Shown here: positions 30,658 to 43,884 of the stretch, one piece after another
Layout: each line of letters starts with the position of its first letter
Position numbering within the stretch: position 1 is the first letter of the stretch
NCBI RefSeq assembly: GCF_907164915.1
Contig: NC_061866.1
Location: 24,693,905-24,757,904, forward strand
Origin: Impatiens glandulifera
Lineage: Eukaryota; Streptophyta; Magnoliopsida; Ericales; Balsaminaceae
Direction: 5' to 3'
Length of the DNA stretch: 64,000 bases
Made by a program: the position numbers and the translations under genes
The notes under the pieces: generated by a model
Databases searched by the model: none
What the model saw: the letters and a program-made list of their open reading frames with translations, nothing else
Told to the model about the DNA's origin: nothing

Positions 30658-31921
30658 TGTTAGGATCGGGGACGCCCTTGGAGGACCGGGGTGTGTTTCC
30701 GGTTTACGTGAGGGTGGCCGCTTACAACACAACACACAACTTGGTGATAGTCCGGTTAGAGACTATAACCGTTCTAAGCACTGCACAAACTGTCAGACTC
30801 TTGAACCGAGTTCAAGGGCGGAAATGTCTGTTTCAGGTTGAAGCAACGTTTGCGACTTTAGATGATGTTTAAGAAGGAGTCGGTTTAATGGAGGTGAGTG
30901 ACCGGTTTTAGAAGAACGATTAGTTTGCGGTTTACGTTTAGAAATAGCGGGAAATGAAAGCGAATGAAAGAACACGAGACAAGGAATTTGTTTATGGATG
31001 TTCGGAGCAAACCCTCCTACGTCACCCCTTCTTCTCAGGTTATGAGAAGGATCTCCACTAACTCTTTAGAGTTACAATCACACTTCCGGTCGAGCCCAAC
31101 TTCGCTACTCGCCGGTTACACCAAACTCACACTTTGATGTAATACAATTACTCAATACAAACACACACAAGGAACTTCCGGTTTTAGGCACACCGGTTTT
31201 AGAATACAGGACTTTATCTCTCTAGCATTTAATGCTTTATGACTTTTTGAATTTATGATGCTCACAACTACAAGTACCGAACTGCGAACTGCATTGAATG
31301 AAGACGATCCGTCTTCCTTTTATAGCTGAAAGTAGCTAACGGCTACTTTCTTCTCTCTCTTGCGGATTGGTTGATCGTCATCACGCCTGTTTGCAGAAAG
31401 ATTGCTTGCACGCTTCAACTTCCTCAACACCTGGCATTCATGCAGGTGACTTCTGAGCATATGATGACATAGGCGGTTTTCAGATTGATACACGTGTTTA
31501 ACATCCGCTTCCGGTTGTCAGCATCGGATCAACAAAGCATCATTGCTTTCCTCGCATGCTTCTGATCGGATCCGATCTTCTTTTATTCTTTCAAGACACG
31601 TTTCTTCCGTCATGGTACGTCACTCTTGAGATTTGATTCTTCTGACTTTTGATCTGTACTTTCCGGTTTCTGTGTCTTGTGCATTATGATCCGGTTGGAG
31701 TGTACTCTTTTGTTCTTCGTTAACCGGTTGCTTGAGAGAGTGAAGCCGGTTCCTGTGATCTTTTGACTTGATCACTTGAGACTGGTTTCTTTGAAGTAGT
31801 AGCAACCGGTTATTGATGCAAGATTTCCGGTTCCGGTTTGTTAAGTACCTGCACATGAAATTTAACTTCTGTTTAGTTTGTCTGGCCGGTTTCAAAATTA
31901 ATCTACTTAATTTTTCTATCA
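30658..31921 (-). repeat. 5' LTR of element B, 1264 bp
   Basis: Element strand TGATAGAAAA...GATCCTAACA. TATA box ctataaaagg (minus) at 31316-31325. Conserved R/U5 block at 30991-31050. Five substitutions, a 2-bp and a 7-bp indel against the 3' LTR. AACCGG/CCGGTT words are frequent in U3. Confidence 0.96.
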
Positions 31922-31926
31922 GATTA
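31922..31926. repeat. target site duplication GATTA (right) of element B
   Basis: Same five bases as 17815-17819; satellite sequence continues directly after. Confidence 0.95.
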
Positions 31927-32380
31927 TCTTTTAAATCTCAAAAAATCTCTAATTATAAATATCACCCGATTTTCTTAGATTATTCAAAATGAAAAAAACA
32001 TCTATCTAATTGATTTATAATGTGTTGAGATGACTTTTACTTACTAAAAAAGATTTGGCCTAACATAAAATTATACAATATGGTTTATATTATTCGAATA
32101 GAATTTGCGATAATTTTGATTCAGTTAATATTTCTTTTTATATCAAAACAAATTTTGTTTGAAATTATATTTAATAAAATAAATTAAAAATAAATAAAAT
32201 TTAGATATAGAATAGAATTAAATATTCCAAAATAAATTAAGAAAACTTATTGTAATTCTAAATATAATGAAATTATATTTTAAACTCTAAAAATGTATTA
32301 TTTATGAAAAATATAAATACCCGATTTTCTTAGAATATCCAAAAAGAAAGAAAATATGTATCAAAATGATTTATAATGTA
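31927..32380. repeat. AT-rich satellite, continues after element B
   Basis: Continues the monomer interrupted at 17819 (ttttaaatctcaaaaaatct, then gttgagatgacttttactta). Confidence 0.85.
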
Positions 32381-33560
32381 TATACCTTATCAAAACATAA
32401 ATCATAATATAAGTTACTATGTTATGTGAATAAATTTCATTATTAATTTTCTTAGGTGTTTTCTCTTTCACTTAATTCATTTAGTTATTTAGATTACTTT
32501 ATGACATCCAAAATTATACAGTAAATATATATTAAGATAAAATGGTTGTTTTTAATAAATATAGCCCACTAAATTATTTAAAGTTGAATAAACATCCTTA
32601 TAGTCTTCTAGGAGGTAGATAAATGTGTTCAAAACTATTTAAGTTATATGGTTTAATTATAACACTAGGTAATATATTGCATTACCACCACATTAGGACA
32701 CAAGGCAATATATTGCATTACCACCGCATTGAGACACTATTCAAGATTATATATCTCCAACATATTAAGACACTAATCAAGATTATATATTGCCAACACT
32801 AATCAAGATTATACAATTGCCACCGCACCATAACACTAGTCAATCTCCAAGTCTATTACCGTTTCCTATAAAACTAACTTTGATTCATTCATCCATTATT
32901 CATTATATATTCCTCACATCAAAAATCTAAGAGTAAATCTGTTTCCAAACTAAGAGTTCGATCACATATCATCAATTAGGAGCATTCTAAGGTCAATTAT
33001 TTTCAAAACCCTATTTTTAAACCAAACAAAGATATATATTTTATGCATATATATTTTAAATATTTTGTTATGTTAATTTTGCAATTCATGATATGTTTCA
33101 TTATGTAGTTACTTATAATATCTTTACAAGCATATTATAAATCATTTATACTCAAAAGTTATGGATATTATGTTCAATATAAAACTATGAATTTTAAATG
33201 TTATGGAATCGTGGTGATAAATAACTGATACAAATAGAATTGGCGGATGAAGAGGGCGTAGGGATATTTGACTTAAGCTTCGCTCCAAAATTAACGTCAT
33301 TGTGGACTTTAGATATGGACTCTGAAAAGTTTCATACTAAATATTTGCTCAAAACATTCCCGAAATTTAGAAATAAGCTTCAAAATGTTATGAGATACTA
33401 AATATGTGCTCAAAACATTCCCGAAATTTAGAAATAAGCTTCAAAATGTTATGAGAAAAGTATGTGCTCGAGATTATTATTTTACAATCACCATCAGATC
33501 CTATTTATGTTATAGGAAAATGACGTTTTCTCATTCTTTTATTTTAAAAGTTATCTTTAT
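32381..33560. other. non-satellite island in the array, no gene recognised
   Basis: Satellite boxes stop near 32380. Inside: short ragged repeats around attgcattaccaccgcatt (32660-32830) and a tandem duplication of about 61 bp (33340-33460, gctcaaaacattcccgaaat twice). A GC-richer patch at 33240-33320 has short open frames only. Could be a diverged transposon insert; no terminal repeats were found. Confidence 0.5.
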
Positions 33561-36500
33561 GAATAATTAAACTATGTACTGTTAAAACTTATAGTTTTTG
33601 CATATAAAATGTTTATTTGCTGAGTCATTATATGTTTGTGTGATATAGGTAACCAAAAGTAAGAAAAAAATAAGGACAAAGTTGAAGAGAAGTAAGAGGA
33701 AGCAATGCAGTTATGTATAAATTAAATGTATATATTTGTTTCAAAATATTGTAAGTATGGATCTAAGTGATGTTCCCCGGACTGAAAGGTTGTGTTAGGG
33801 GAATGTCACAAATAATGTGTTAAATTAATTTTTACTTATTACAAACAAATTTAATCTTTACATAAAATAATACAATATTGAATATATTATTCAAATACAG
33901 TTTACAATAATTTCGAATCGATTGAGATGATTTTTATATTTCAAAACAAATCTTATTTTATATTATATTAAATTAAATAAATTAAAATTAATTTAATTCT
34001 TATAATTTCAAATATAGTGAGATTATTTTTAAACTCTTAAAAAGCTCTAGAATATCCTAAAATGAAAAAGAACGTTGATCAAACATAAAACAATGTGGTG
34101 TATTATAATGTGGATTCGGCTGAGATTATTTTTATATTACAAAATAAATTTTATTTTATATTAAATTAAATAATATAAATACAAGATAATGCAATTTTAT
34201 ATAATATCATATGAAATATGTCAAATAGACTAAGTAAGAAAACAAATTGTAATTTCATATATGGTAAGATTATTTTTTAAACCCTAAAAAAGCTCTAATT
34301 TTAAATATAAGTAGCCAATTTTCTAAGAATAATCTAAATGAAATAGCATGTCTCAAAATGATTTATAATGTCTCAAAATGATTTATAATGTATTGAGATA
34401 ATTTTTACTTATTAAAAATAACTATAATAAAGTACAATATTATATTATATGTTATATGTTATTAAAATAAAGTATGCGATGATTTCAATTTAGTTCAGAT
34501 AACTTTATATAGTAAAACCAATCTTATTTTAGAATAAATTAATTGACATAAATAAAATATTATGTAATTTGACATAAAATCACACAAAATATGTCAAAAC
34601 AGATTCATAAAACTCATTTTAATTTCAAATATAATGAGATTATTTTGTTTACTCCAAAAAAAAAGCTTTAATTATAAATACAAGTACCTGATTTTCTTAT
34701 AATGTATCTAAATGATTTATAATATCTTGAGATGACTTTTAATTTAAAATTAACACATACCTAACATAAAATAATATAATTGAGATGACTTTTATATATA
34801 AAAAACAAATATTATTTAAATTATATAAAATAAACTAAATTAAAAATAAATATATTTTTGATAGAAAATCACACTAAATTATAACAAAATAGATGAAGAA
34901 AACTTATTATAATTCCAAATACAATTAGAATATTTTTTAAACCCAAAAAAACGTTAATTATAAATATAAGTACTCGTTTTTGTTGGAATATTCTAAAATA
35001 AAAAAATAAATCTCAAAATGATTTATAATGTGTTAAGATTATTTTCACTTATTAAAAACAAATTTAACCTAACATAAAATAAAACAATATATATAATATT
35101 CGAGTAAGGTTTGCGATAATTTCATTTCGGAGATTATGCATAATTAAACTATGCTCTGTTAAAACTTATAATTAAATTATGCATAAAATGTTTATTTGCT
35201 GAGTCATTATATGTTTGTGTGATATAGGTAACCAAAACTAAGAAAATAATAAGGACAAAGTTGAAGAGAAGTAAGATGAAGCAATGCAGGAAGTCGTGAG
35301 TGTGTGAAGATATTAAATTGTTTTTGAGAAATGATTTTCGTAAACACTTATGTTTTTCGAATGCAAATGTAATGGAATTTGGAGAAATATTTTTATGTAT
35401 AAATTAAATGTATATATTTGTTTCAAAATATTGTAAGTATGGATCTAAGTGATGTTCCCCAGACTGAGAGGTTGCGGTAGGGGAATGTCACAAATAATGT
35501 GTTAAATGAATTTTTACTTATTAAAAACAAATTTAACCTTTACATAAATTAATATAATATTGAATATATTATTCAAATACGATTTGCGATAATTTTGATG
35601 GTTTGCGATAATTTTGAATTAATTGAGATGATTTTTATATTTCAAAACAAATCTTATTTTATATTATATTTTATTAAATAAATTAAAATTAATTTAATTC
35701 TTATAATTTCGAATATAGTGGGATTATTTTTAAACCCCTAAAAAGCACTAGAATATCCTAAAATGAAAAAGTACGTTGATCAAACATAAAATAATACAAT
35801 TTGGTGTATTATAACGTGGATTCGGTTGAGATTACTTTTATTTTACAAAATCAATCTTATTTTATATTCAATTAAATGATTAAATACAAAATAATGCAAT
35901 TTGACATAAAATTACACGAAATATGTCAAATAGACTAAGTAAGAAAATAAATTGTAATTTCATATATGGTAAAATTATTTTTTAAACCCGAAAAAAGCTC
36001 TAATTTTAAATATAAGTACCCAAATTTATAAGAATAATCTAAAATGAAATAGCATGTCTCAAAATGATTTATAGTGTATTGAGATAATTTTTACTTATTA
36101 AAAATAAATATATCAAAGTACAATATTATAATATGTGTTATATATTATTAAAATAAAGTATGCAATGGTTTCAATTTAGTTGAGATAACTTTATATAATA
36201 AATCCAATCTTATTTTAGAATAAATTAATTGACATAAATAAAATATTATGCAATTTGACATAAAATCACACAAAATATGTCAAAACAGATTCATAAAACT
36301 CATTTTAATTTCAAATATAATGAGATTATTTTGTTTACTCCAAAAAAAGCTTTAATTATAAATACAAGTACCCGATTTTCTTATAATGTATCTAAATGAT
36401 TTATAATGTGTTGAGCCGACTTTTAATTTAAAATTAAGTCCTACCTAACATAAAATAATATAATTGAGATGACTTTTATATATAAAAAATAAATATTATT

Positions 36501-36830
36501 TAAATTATATTAAATGAAATAAATTAAAAATAAATATATTTTTGATTAGAAAATCACACTAAATTATAACAAAATAAATTAAGAAAACTTATTGTAATTC
36601 CAAATACAATTAGAATATTTTTTAAACCCCAAAAAACTTTAATTATAAATATAAGTAATCGTTTTTGTTAGAATATTCTAAAATAAAAAACAAATTTAAT
36701 ATTATTTTGCGATTATTAAGATTATTTTGACTTGTAAAAAAACAAATTTAACCTAACATAAAATAAAACAATATGTATATAATATTCTAGTAAGGTTTGC
36801 GATAATTTCATTTCAGAGATGACTTTTATA
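33560..36830. repeat. 1.69-kb higher-order duplication (two copies)
   Basis: The segment from about 33560 to 35140 is repeated from about 35141 to 36830. The word gtaagtatggatctaagtga is at 33751 and 35433 (offset 1682), and agattcataaaactcatttt at 34601 and 36287 (offset 1686). Each copy has a 270-380 bp non-satellite module (ending gggaatgtcacaaataatg) followed by about four satellite-like monomers. The second copy has about 105 bp that the first lacks, near 35290-35395. Confidence 0.82.
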
Positions 36831-39800
36831 TTACAAAGTCATTCTTATTTTAAATTAAATGAAATGAAATAAATCAACAATAATGCAATCTGAGATAAAA
36901 TCATACAAAAATATCCCAAATAGATTAAAAAACTAATTGTAATATAATATACTATGAGATTATATTTTAAATCCTAAAAAAGTTATAACTATAAATATAT
37001 GTACCCGATTCATTTACAATAATCCAAAATGAAATAGCATGTCTCGAAATGATTTATAATGTGTTGAGATAACTTTAACTTATTAAAAACAAATCTAACA
37101 TAAAATAATACACAATGATATATTATTCAAATAGGGTTTGCGATCTATTTGATTTAGTTGATATCACTTTTATATTATAAAATTAATATTACTATCGATT
37201 AAATTAAGTGATATAACCAAAAAGTTATGCAATTTAACATTAAATCATATGAAATATCCTAAAATATATTTATAAATTCATCATAATTTCAAATATGATA
37301 AGATTATTTTTTACTTTAAAATAGCTTTAATTATAAATACAAAAGTTTCTGATTTTTTTAGAATATCCTAAAATAAAAAAGAATATATCTAAATGAATTA
37401 TAATATGTTATAATATGTTGAGCTGACTTTTCTTTATTAAAATTAAATCTTACCTAATATAATATAATATAATATTATATAATATAATATAATATATATT
37501 ATTCGAATGGTGTATGAAATAATTTTGGTTCGATTGTTTCATATATAAAAAAAATATTGTTCCCTATTATATTAAATGAAATAAATTTAAAAAAATGTAT
37601 TTGATATAAAATCGCCCGAAAAATTTCAAAATATATTAAGAAATTCCAAATACAATAAGATTATTTTTTAAATCCCAAGAAAATATTAATTGTAAATATA
37701 AGTACCATCTTTCTTAGAATATCCCAAAATAAAAAAACATTTCTAAATGATTTATAATGTATTGATATTACTTTTACTAATTAATTAAAGATAAATCTAA
37801 TCTAACATAAAATAAAACAATATGTATAAAATATTATAATAATGTTTGTGATTATTTCAATACGGTTGAAATGAATTTTATATTTCAAAACCAAACTTAT
37901 TTTAAATTAAATTAAATAAATTAAAAATAGTGCAATTTTACATAAAATCAAACAAAATATCTAAAAATATATTTAAAAAAAACTAAAAATAACACTAATT
38001 ATAAATAGAAGTACTTAATTTTCTTAAAATTTCTAAAAAAAATGTCTCAAACTGATTTATAATGTGTTGAGATTCCATTCAATTATTAAAAAAATATCTC
38101 ACCTAACATAAAATAAACTTATATGTATATAATATTCGAATAAGAGTTGCGATAATTTCAATTCGGTTAAGATAACTTTTATATTACGAGATCAATTTTA
38201 TTTTAGATTAAATTAAATTAATAAAAATTAATGCAATTCAACAAAAAAATAAATAAATTAAATATTCTAAATTGATTAAGAAAACTAATCGTAATTTTAT
38301 ATGCGATGATATTATTTTTTAAACACTAAAAAAGCTCTAACTTTAAATATAAGTAGCCGATTTACTTAGAATAATTCAAAATAAAATAGCATGTGTTGAT
38401 ATGACTTTTATTTAAAAATAAATGTAACATAAAATAAAACAATATGATATATATTATTCTAATAGGGTTTGTGATAATTTCGATACGGTTGAATTAATTT
38501 TTATATTATAAAATTAATCTTATCTTAGATTAAATTAAATGAAAAAAAAAATATGTATTTTGACATAAAACCACACAAAAATATCTTAAAATAGATTTAT
38601 AAAACACATTGTAATTTTAAATATGATAAAATTATTAATTGTACTCCAAAAAACTATAATTATAAATAGAAGTATCGAGTTTTTTTAGAACTTCCAAACT
38701 TAAAGAGCAATCTAATAATAATTTATAATGAGTTGAGTTGACTTTTAACTTATTAAAAACAAATATAACCTAACATAAAATAAAACAATGTGTATATAAT
38801 ATTTTAGTAAAGTTTGCAATAATTTTAATTCGCTTGAGATAACTTTTATACTACAAATTAATCTTATTTAGATTAAATTAAATTAATTTAATCAAAATTA
38901 ATTTGATTTGACATAAAATTACATGAAATATACCAAAATAGAGTAAGAAAACTAATCAAGATTTGATATACGATGAGATTATCTTTTAAATCCAAACAAT
39001 TCTAATTATAAATATAAGTACTCGATTTTCATATAATATTTTCAAATGAAAATGCATATCTCTAAATGATTTATAATTTGTTTAGATGAGATAAAATTAT
39101 AAAATATGATATATATTATTTGAATAGGGTTTGCAGTAATATCAGTTCAGTTGAGTGGAATTTTATGTATCAAAATAAATAGTATTTTAAATTATATTAA
39201 ATAAATTAAATTAAAAATAAATTTAATTTGATATAAAATCACATGAAATATATCAGAATAAATTTAAAAATCATCATAATTCCAAATACAATCAGATTGT
39301 TTTTTTAAACCCAAAAACACACTAATTTTAAATTTATATACCCAATTTTTTAAAAATATTCTAAAATATAAATGTATGTCTCAAAATTATTCATAATGTT
39401 GAGATTACTTTTACTTATTAAAAATAAATTTAACCTAATACAATATTCTTTATATATTATTCAAATACTATTTGTGATAATTTTGATTCGATTGAGATTA
39501 GTTTTATTCTTTATAACAAATCTTATTTTAAAATATATTAAGTGAAATAAATTGAAAATAAAATTAATTTTACATAAAATCACACGAAAAGTCCTAAAAT
39601 AAATTAAGAAAACTTTTTAGAATTTTCAATATGATTAGAATATTTTTAAACTCTAAAAAGTTCTAATTACAAATACAATCACCCAATTTTTTTTATAATA
39701 TCTCAAAATGAAAAAGAATGTCTCAAAATGATTTATTATGTGTTGAAATTTCTTTTATTTATTAGTAACAAATTTAACATCACATAAAATTATATAATAT

Positions 39801-41625
39801 GGTATATATTATTCGAAGGATTTGTGATAATTTCATACGATGAGATTATCTTTTACACTCAAAAAATATATAATTATATATATATAAATACCCGATTTTA
39901 TTAGAATATCTCAAAATAAAAAGCATGTCTTTAAATAATTTATAATGTCTTGAACTCTTACTTATTAAAAATAAATATAACCTAACATAAAATAAAATAA
40001 AATAGTACAATATGGTATATATTATTGGAATAGGGCTTGCAATAATTCTAGTTCGGTTGAGATGGCTTTTATATTATAAAATCAATCTTATTTTAAATTA
40101 AATTAAATGACATAAATAAAAAATTATACAATTTAACTTAAAATCATATGAAATATCCTAAAATATATTTATAAAATTTATCTAAATTTCAAATATGATC
40201 AAATTATTTCTCTTACTTCAAAAAAAACACATTAATTATAAATACAAGTATTCGATTTTTTAATAATATCCTAAAATAAAAAACATGTCTTAAAATTATT
40301 TATAATGGGTTGAGATGTCTATAACTTATTAAAAAAATATATAACCTGAAATAAAATAAAACAATATGTATATAATATTAAATAAGATTTGTACTTATTC
40401 GATTCAGTTGAGATTATTTTTATATTTCAAAACCAATCTTATTTTAGTTTAAATTAAATGATATAAATTAAAAAGAATGAAATTTGAAAAAATAATATCA
40501 TGAAATATATCAAAATAGATTAAAAAATTAATCGAAATTTCATTTACGATGAGATTATCTTTTAAATCCCAAAAAATCTCTAATTATAAATAGAAGTACC
40601 CGATTTTCTTAGAATATCCCAACATTAAAAAAAAACATGTGTCTATATGATTTATAATTATACTTTTACTTTTTTTTAAATCTAACTTAACATAAAATTA
40701 TACTATATGGTATATATTATTCAAATAGGATTTGTGAAAATTTTGGTCCGATTGAGATGAATTTTATTCATTAAAATAAATCTTATTTTAAATTATTTTA
40801 AAAGAAATAAATTAAAAATATTTTTAATCAGACATAAAATCACATAAAATATTCCTAAATAGATTTGAAAACTTATTATAATTTCAAATATAATGAGATT
40901 AATTTTAAACCCCTAAAAAGCTTTAATAATATATACAAGTATCTAATTATCTTAAAATATCTCAAAATGAAAAAAAAAAATATCAAAAAGATTTATTATG
41001 TGTTGAGAGAACTTTAACTTATTAAAAATAAATCTAACCTAACTTAAAATAATACAATACTGTATATAATGTTTGAATAAGGTTTGTGATAATTTCATAT
41101 ACGATAAGATTATACTTTAAATTAAAAAAAACTCTAATTATAAATACAAGTACCTGGTTTGCTAAAATATCCTAAAATGAAAAAACATGTCTCTAAATGA
41201 GTTATACTGTGTTGAGCTGACTTTTACCTATTAAAATAAATCTAACCTAACTCAAAATAATAGAATATGATATATATTATTTTAATAGGGTTTGTGATGA
41301 TTTCGGTTCGGTTGAGATGACTTTTATATATAAAAACAAATCATATTTTAAATTATAAAAAATTAAATAAATTAAATTTGATATAATATCACATTAAATA
41401 TCCCAAAATAATCCCAAAATAGATTTAGAAAACTTATCGTAATTCCAAATATAATGAGATTGTTTTTTAAACATCAAAAAAACACTAATTATATATAAAA
41501 CAAATATCTAATTTTTCTAGAATATCATAAAATAAAAAAGCATGTCTCAAAATGATTTATAATGTGTTGAGATGATTTTATTTAATATAAACAAATTTAA
41601 CCTAACATAAAATAATGTAATGATA
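36831..41625. repeat. AT-rich satellite, right block
   Basis: Same monomer as 14900-17814 (tttataatgtgttgagatga, cctaacataaaata, tttgcgataatttc, ttttaaacccc...tctaattataaat). Many monomers are shortened or fused. No genes seen. Ends near 41625. Confidence 0.85.
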
Positions 41626-41639
41626 GGCAACGCGAATAT

Positions 41640-41815
41640 GAGATAGTGTAAGTATGCGAATTTGAAACTCTATATTTCTTCATATTTCTCTCTCATCTTT
41701 TTTTGGAAATTAAAGGAGAACTATCATGACACTCTATAGCCATGGTTCCCCGTTTAAATTTTAAAGCGTTTTCAGATGGAATCGAACCCGTGACATTTTG
41801 GTCTCTTGAGCTGAT
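41640..41815 (-). mobile_element. tRNA-derived SINE-like fragment
   Basis: Minus strand has aatcagctcaagagacc (A-box-like) and, 11 bases on, gggttcgattcc (pol III B box, 41778-41790). It then leaves any tRNA fold and runs about 150 bp into unrelated sequence. No clear target duplications or T-tail, so only a fragment. Confidence 0.45.
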
Positions 41816-42322
41816 TACTTAATTTTTTATTATTATTTATATATATATTATTTTAATTATTAATATTATAATTAATAATATTCATAATTTATTTTTATAT
41901 TGTTTATATTTTTATAATTAGTTTAGAATATATTTAATTATTAACATTTGTAAATAATAATATTATTATTTTTTTATTTAAATATATATTTATATAATTA
42001 GTTTAGGGTATATGAATTAAGGTTTAAGGTTTACGCTATCAGGTTTAAGTTTAATATTTTGAATATGAATATATATTTATATAATTAGTTTAGGATTTAG
42101 GGTATCTTTAATTATTAATATTTGAACCTAACAATATTAATAATTTTTCATATATTATATATGAATATATATTTATATAATTAGTTTCGAATTTAAGGTA
42201 TATGATATAGAGTTTATGTTTTATGGTATAAGACTAAGGGTTTAGGATTTTTTTTATGAATATTATAAGCACTAAAAATCAACATACCCAATTTATAAAA
42301 TTAAAATAATTATTTTAATTTG
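41816..42322. other. AT-rich low-complexity sequence, no gene
   Basis: Repeats of tatatttatataattagttta (about 41985, 42065, 42165) with several ggttta/tttaggg-like words. No gene or clear element. Confidence 0.6.
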
Positions 42323-42825
42323 TAGATTGTACTTAGTTTGATAATCTTGGCTTCTTTCTCTAAGTGGTCTCTTCATCGGTTTTTCGGTTGGATACTGCAT
42401 TTCGGTTTAGGATGTCTAGCGGTTGTTCATAGCTTCAGGATAACTAGATAATTTCCGGTTTTGGATACATCCTTTACTTCTTCTTCTAACCGGTTATATT
42501 CTTTGGTCGGTTGGATTCTTGACCGGTCAGATTCTTGACTGTTCCTGGTTCTTGACCGTTCATGCACAGGAAGTTTGCTTTTGTTAAGTTCTTATTTTAA
42601 CAAATTAGACCGGTTAAAAAACAATATTATTCATCTTGTGTGTGTTGCTTCAACCTGAAACAAACCACTTCCGCACTTGAACTCGGTTCAAGGGTTTGTG
42701 ACAGTTTGTGTAGTATTGAAACTTAGTGTTAATTTCTAACTGGATTAAACACCAACCGTTGAGTGTTGTCAGACAGTGTTAACCGGCCAGACCCCGGTTC
42801 TCCATCGGCGATCTAGATCCTAACA
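42323..42825 (+). repeat. 5' LTR of element D, U3 inverted, middle missing
   Basis: 42602-42618 (aaattagaccggttaaaa) and about 42628-42825 match the start and the last 200 bp of the 3' LTR in direct order, ending GATCCTAACA. 42323-42600 matches 54200-54480 of the 3' LTR in reverse complement. About 800 bp of R and mid-U3, with the TATA box, are absent. So this LTR is an inversion plus deletion and could not drive transcription. Confidence 0.85.
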
Positions 42826-42827
42826 AT

Positions 42828-42839
42828 TGATATCAAAGT
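42828..42839 (+). promoter_or_regulatory. primer binding site, element D, mutated
   Basis: tgatatcaaagt, three changes from TGGTATCAGAGC, all G to A or C to T. Confidence 0.85.
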
Positions 42840-42878
42840 AGTTAGTTTCAATACTCAAGCAACCGGAAGCAAGCAAGC

Positions 42879-43680
42879 ATAACTTTCGAGAAGCCTCCAA
42901 TGCTAGAAGGTGATGATTTCGCCAATTGGAAGATATACATGCACTTGCACCTAATCACTATGGATGATGAGATGCCGTTCATCCTGTCTGAAGGACCGAT
43001 AATAATTGATAAAAGTATAAAGGATTGGACAGCTGAGGATAGGAGGAGAAACAATCTAGATAATCACGCCAGAAGCCATATCTTCAAAGGTTTGGACAAA
43101 AATAGAGGCAGCACCTGAACTATCCTCTGAGACTGAACAGCTCAAGGAGTCAGTTGAAGAGTTGACCGAAGAGGAAGATGCACGAACCAGGTATCGAATA
43201 GCCGCATGAAAAAGATCCAGTGAAGCGGTGAACCAATTGTCTAAATATCAAAGACATTCCAAATGTAAATTTGGTCTTAGATACAAAAACAACAGATCCA
43301 ACAACCAGAACCATTCCAACAAGATGAAACTCATACAAGACAATCTTCCCTTTGTAAGATTTGTCAAGAGCTCTTCAACCGACGATGAGGAACAAAGTAA
43401 CTCAAAACCGGAAGAAGAAATAACATATGTAAGTCCAACTGACTTAGAAAAGTGGCTTTATCCCGAGAGAAGGAAAGCCAGCCGGCCAAAAGGTAAACAA
43501 CTCGATCCACGGCCACATAGAATAAACCAAAAGCCACTACAAAATAAGGCACTCTTAGGACAACAGAAAGATGTCAAGCCAAGCACAGGAAAAAGAATTA
43601 GAACCATGACCGGGAAAGTCATCCGACTTATTAAAGTCTGGATACCCAAGGGACTAATAATCAATTGTGGACCCAAGTAA
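42879..43680 (+). pseudogene. copia gag, element D, start lost and internal deletion
   Basis: The usual ATG is ATA at 42879; the frame is open from 42900 (MLEGDDFANW). Core text (LHLITMDDEM, AEDRRRNNLDNHA) runs to about 43100, then jumps to the late acidic part. About 1 kb that includes the zinc knuckle is missing. One TGA near 43207, then open from 43228 to the basic end (VWIPKGLIINCGPK) at 43680. Cannot make a working Gag. Confidence 0.88.
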
Positions 43681-43879
43681 ATGTGGGTACCAAATAGTTG
43701 TAAATATGTATATTTTCCAGGATATGAAGAAACGGCTAGGAAACTCTAAATGGTACCTGGACAACGACTGGTCCAAACACATGACTGGAAACAACAACCT
43801 TCTGAACGACATCAAAATAGAAACCGGTGCAATGATAGTCTTTGGTGACAACTCAAGAGGTAGAACTGTGGGCAAGGGT

Positions 43880-43884
43880 AAGAT
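43880..43884. repeat. target site duplication AAGAT (left) of solo LTR
   Basis: aagat in the protease codons of pol D; repeated at 45286-45290, after which the pol reading resumes. Confidence 0.93.

Larger units (their letters stand above)
17820..31921 (-). mobile_element. Ty1-copia element B, complete, 14.1 kb, young
   Basis: Element strand is minus. Order: 5' LTR (31921-30658), primer site, gag, pol, then accessory ORF1, ORF2, ORF3 and the ORF3 tail, triple polypurine tract, 3' LTR (19078-17820). TSD GATTA on both sides. Removing the element and one GATTA restores a normal satellite monomer, like the one near 40540. The two LTRs differ by 5 substitutions and two indels in about 1.26 kb (about 0.4%), so insertion is recent. 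All ORFs are open except one 1-nt frameshift in pol and one stop splitting ORF3. Confidence 0.96.

Noticed and set aside
30604..30735. Longer N-terminus for gag B
   Set aside because: It would begin inside the LTR and cross the primer site; the ATG at 30603 aligns with gag A.
33640..33720. Exon of a cellular gene after a gatatag acceptor-like site
   Set aside because: Only about 20 codons, no other exon, and it lies inside the duplicated satellite module.
41778..41790. tRNA gene
   Set aside because: A B box is present, but no acceptor or anticodon stem can be formed; better seen as a SINE fragment.
42000..42250. Interstitial telomere repeats
   Set aside because: Only scattered ggttta/tttaggg words, never in a tandem run.
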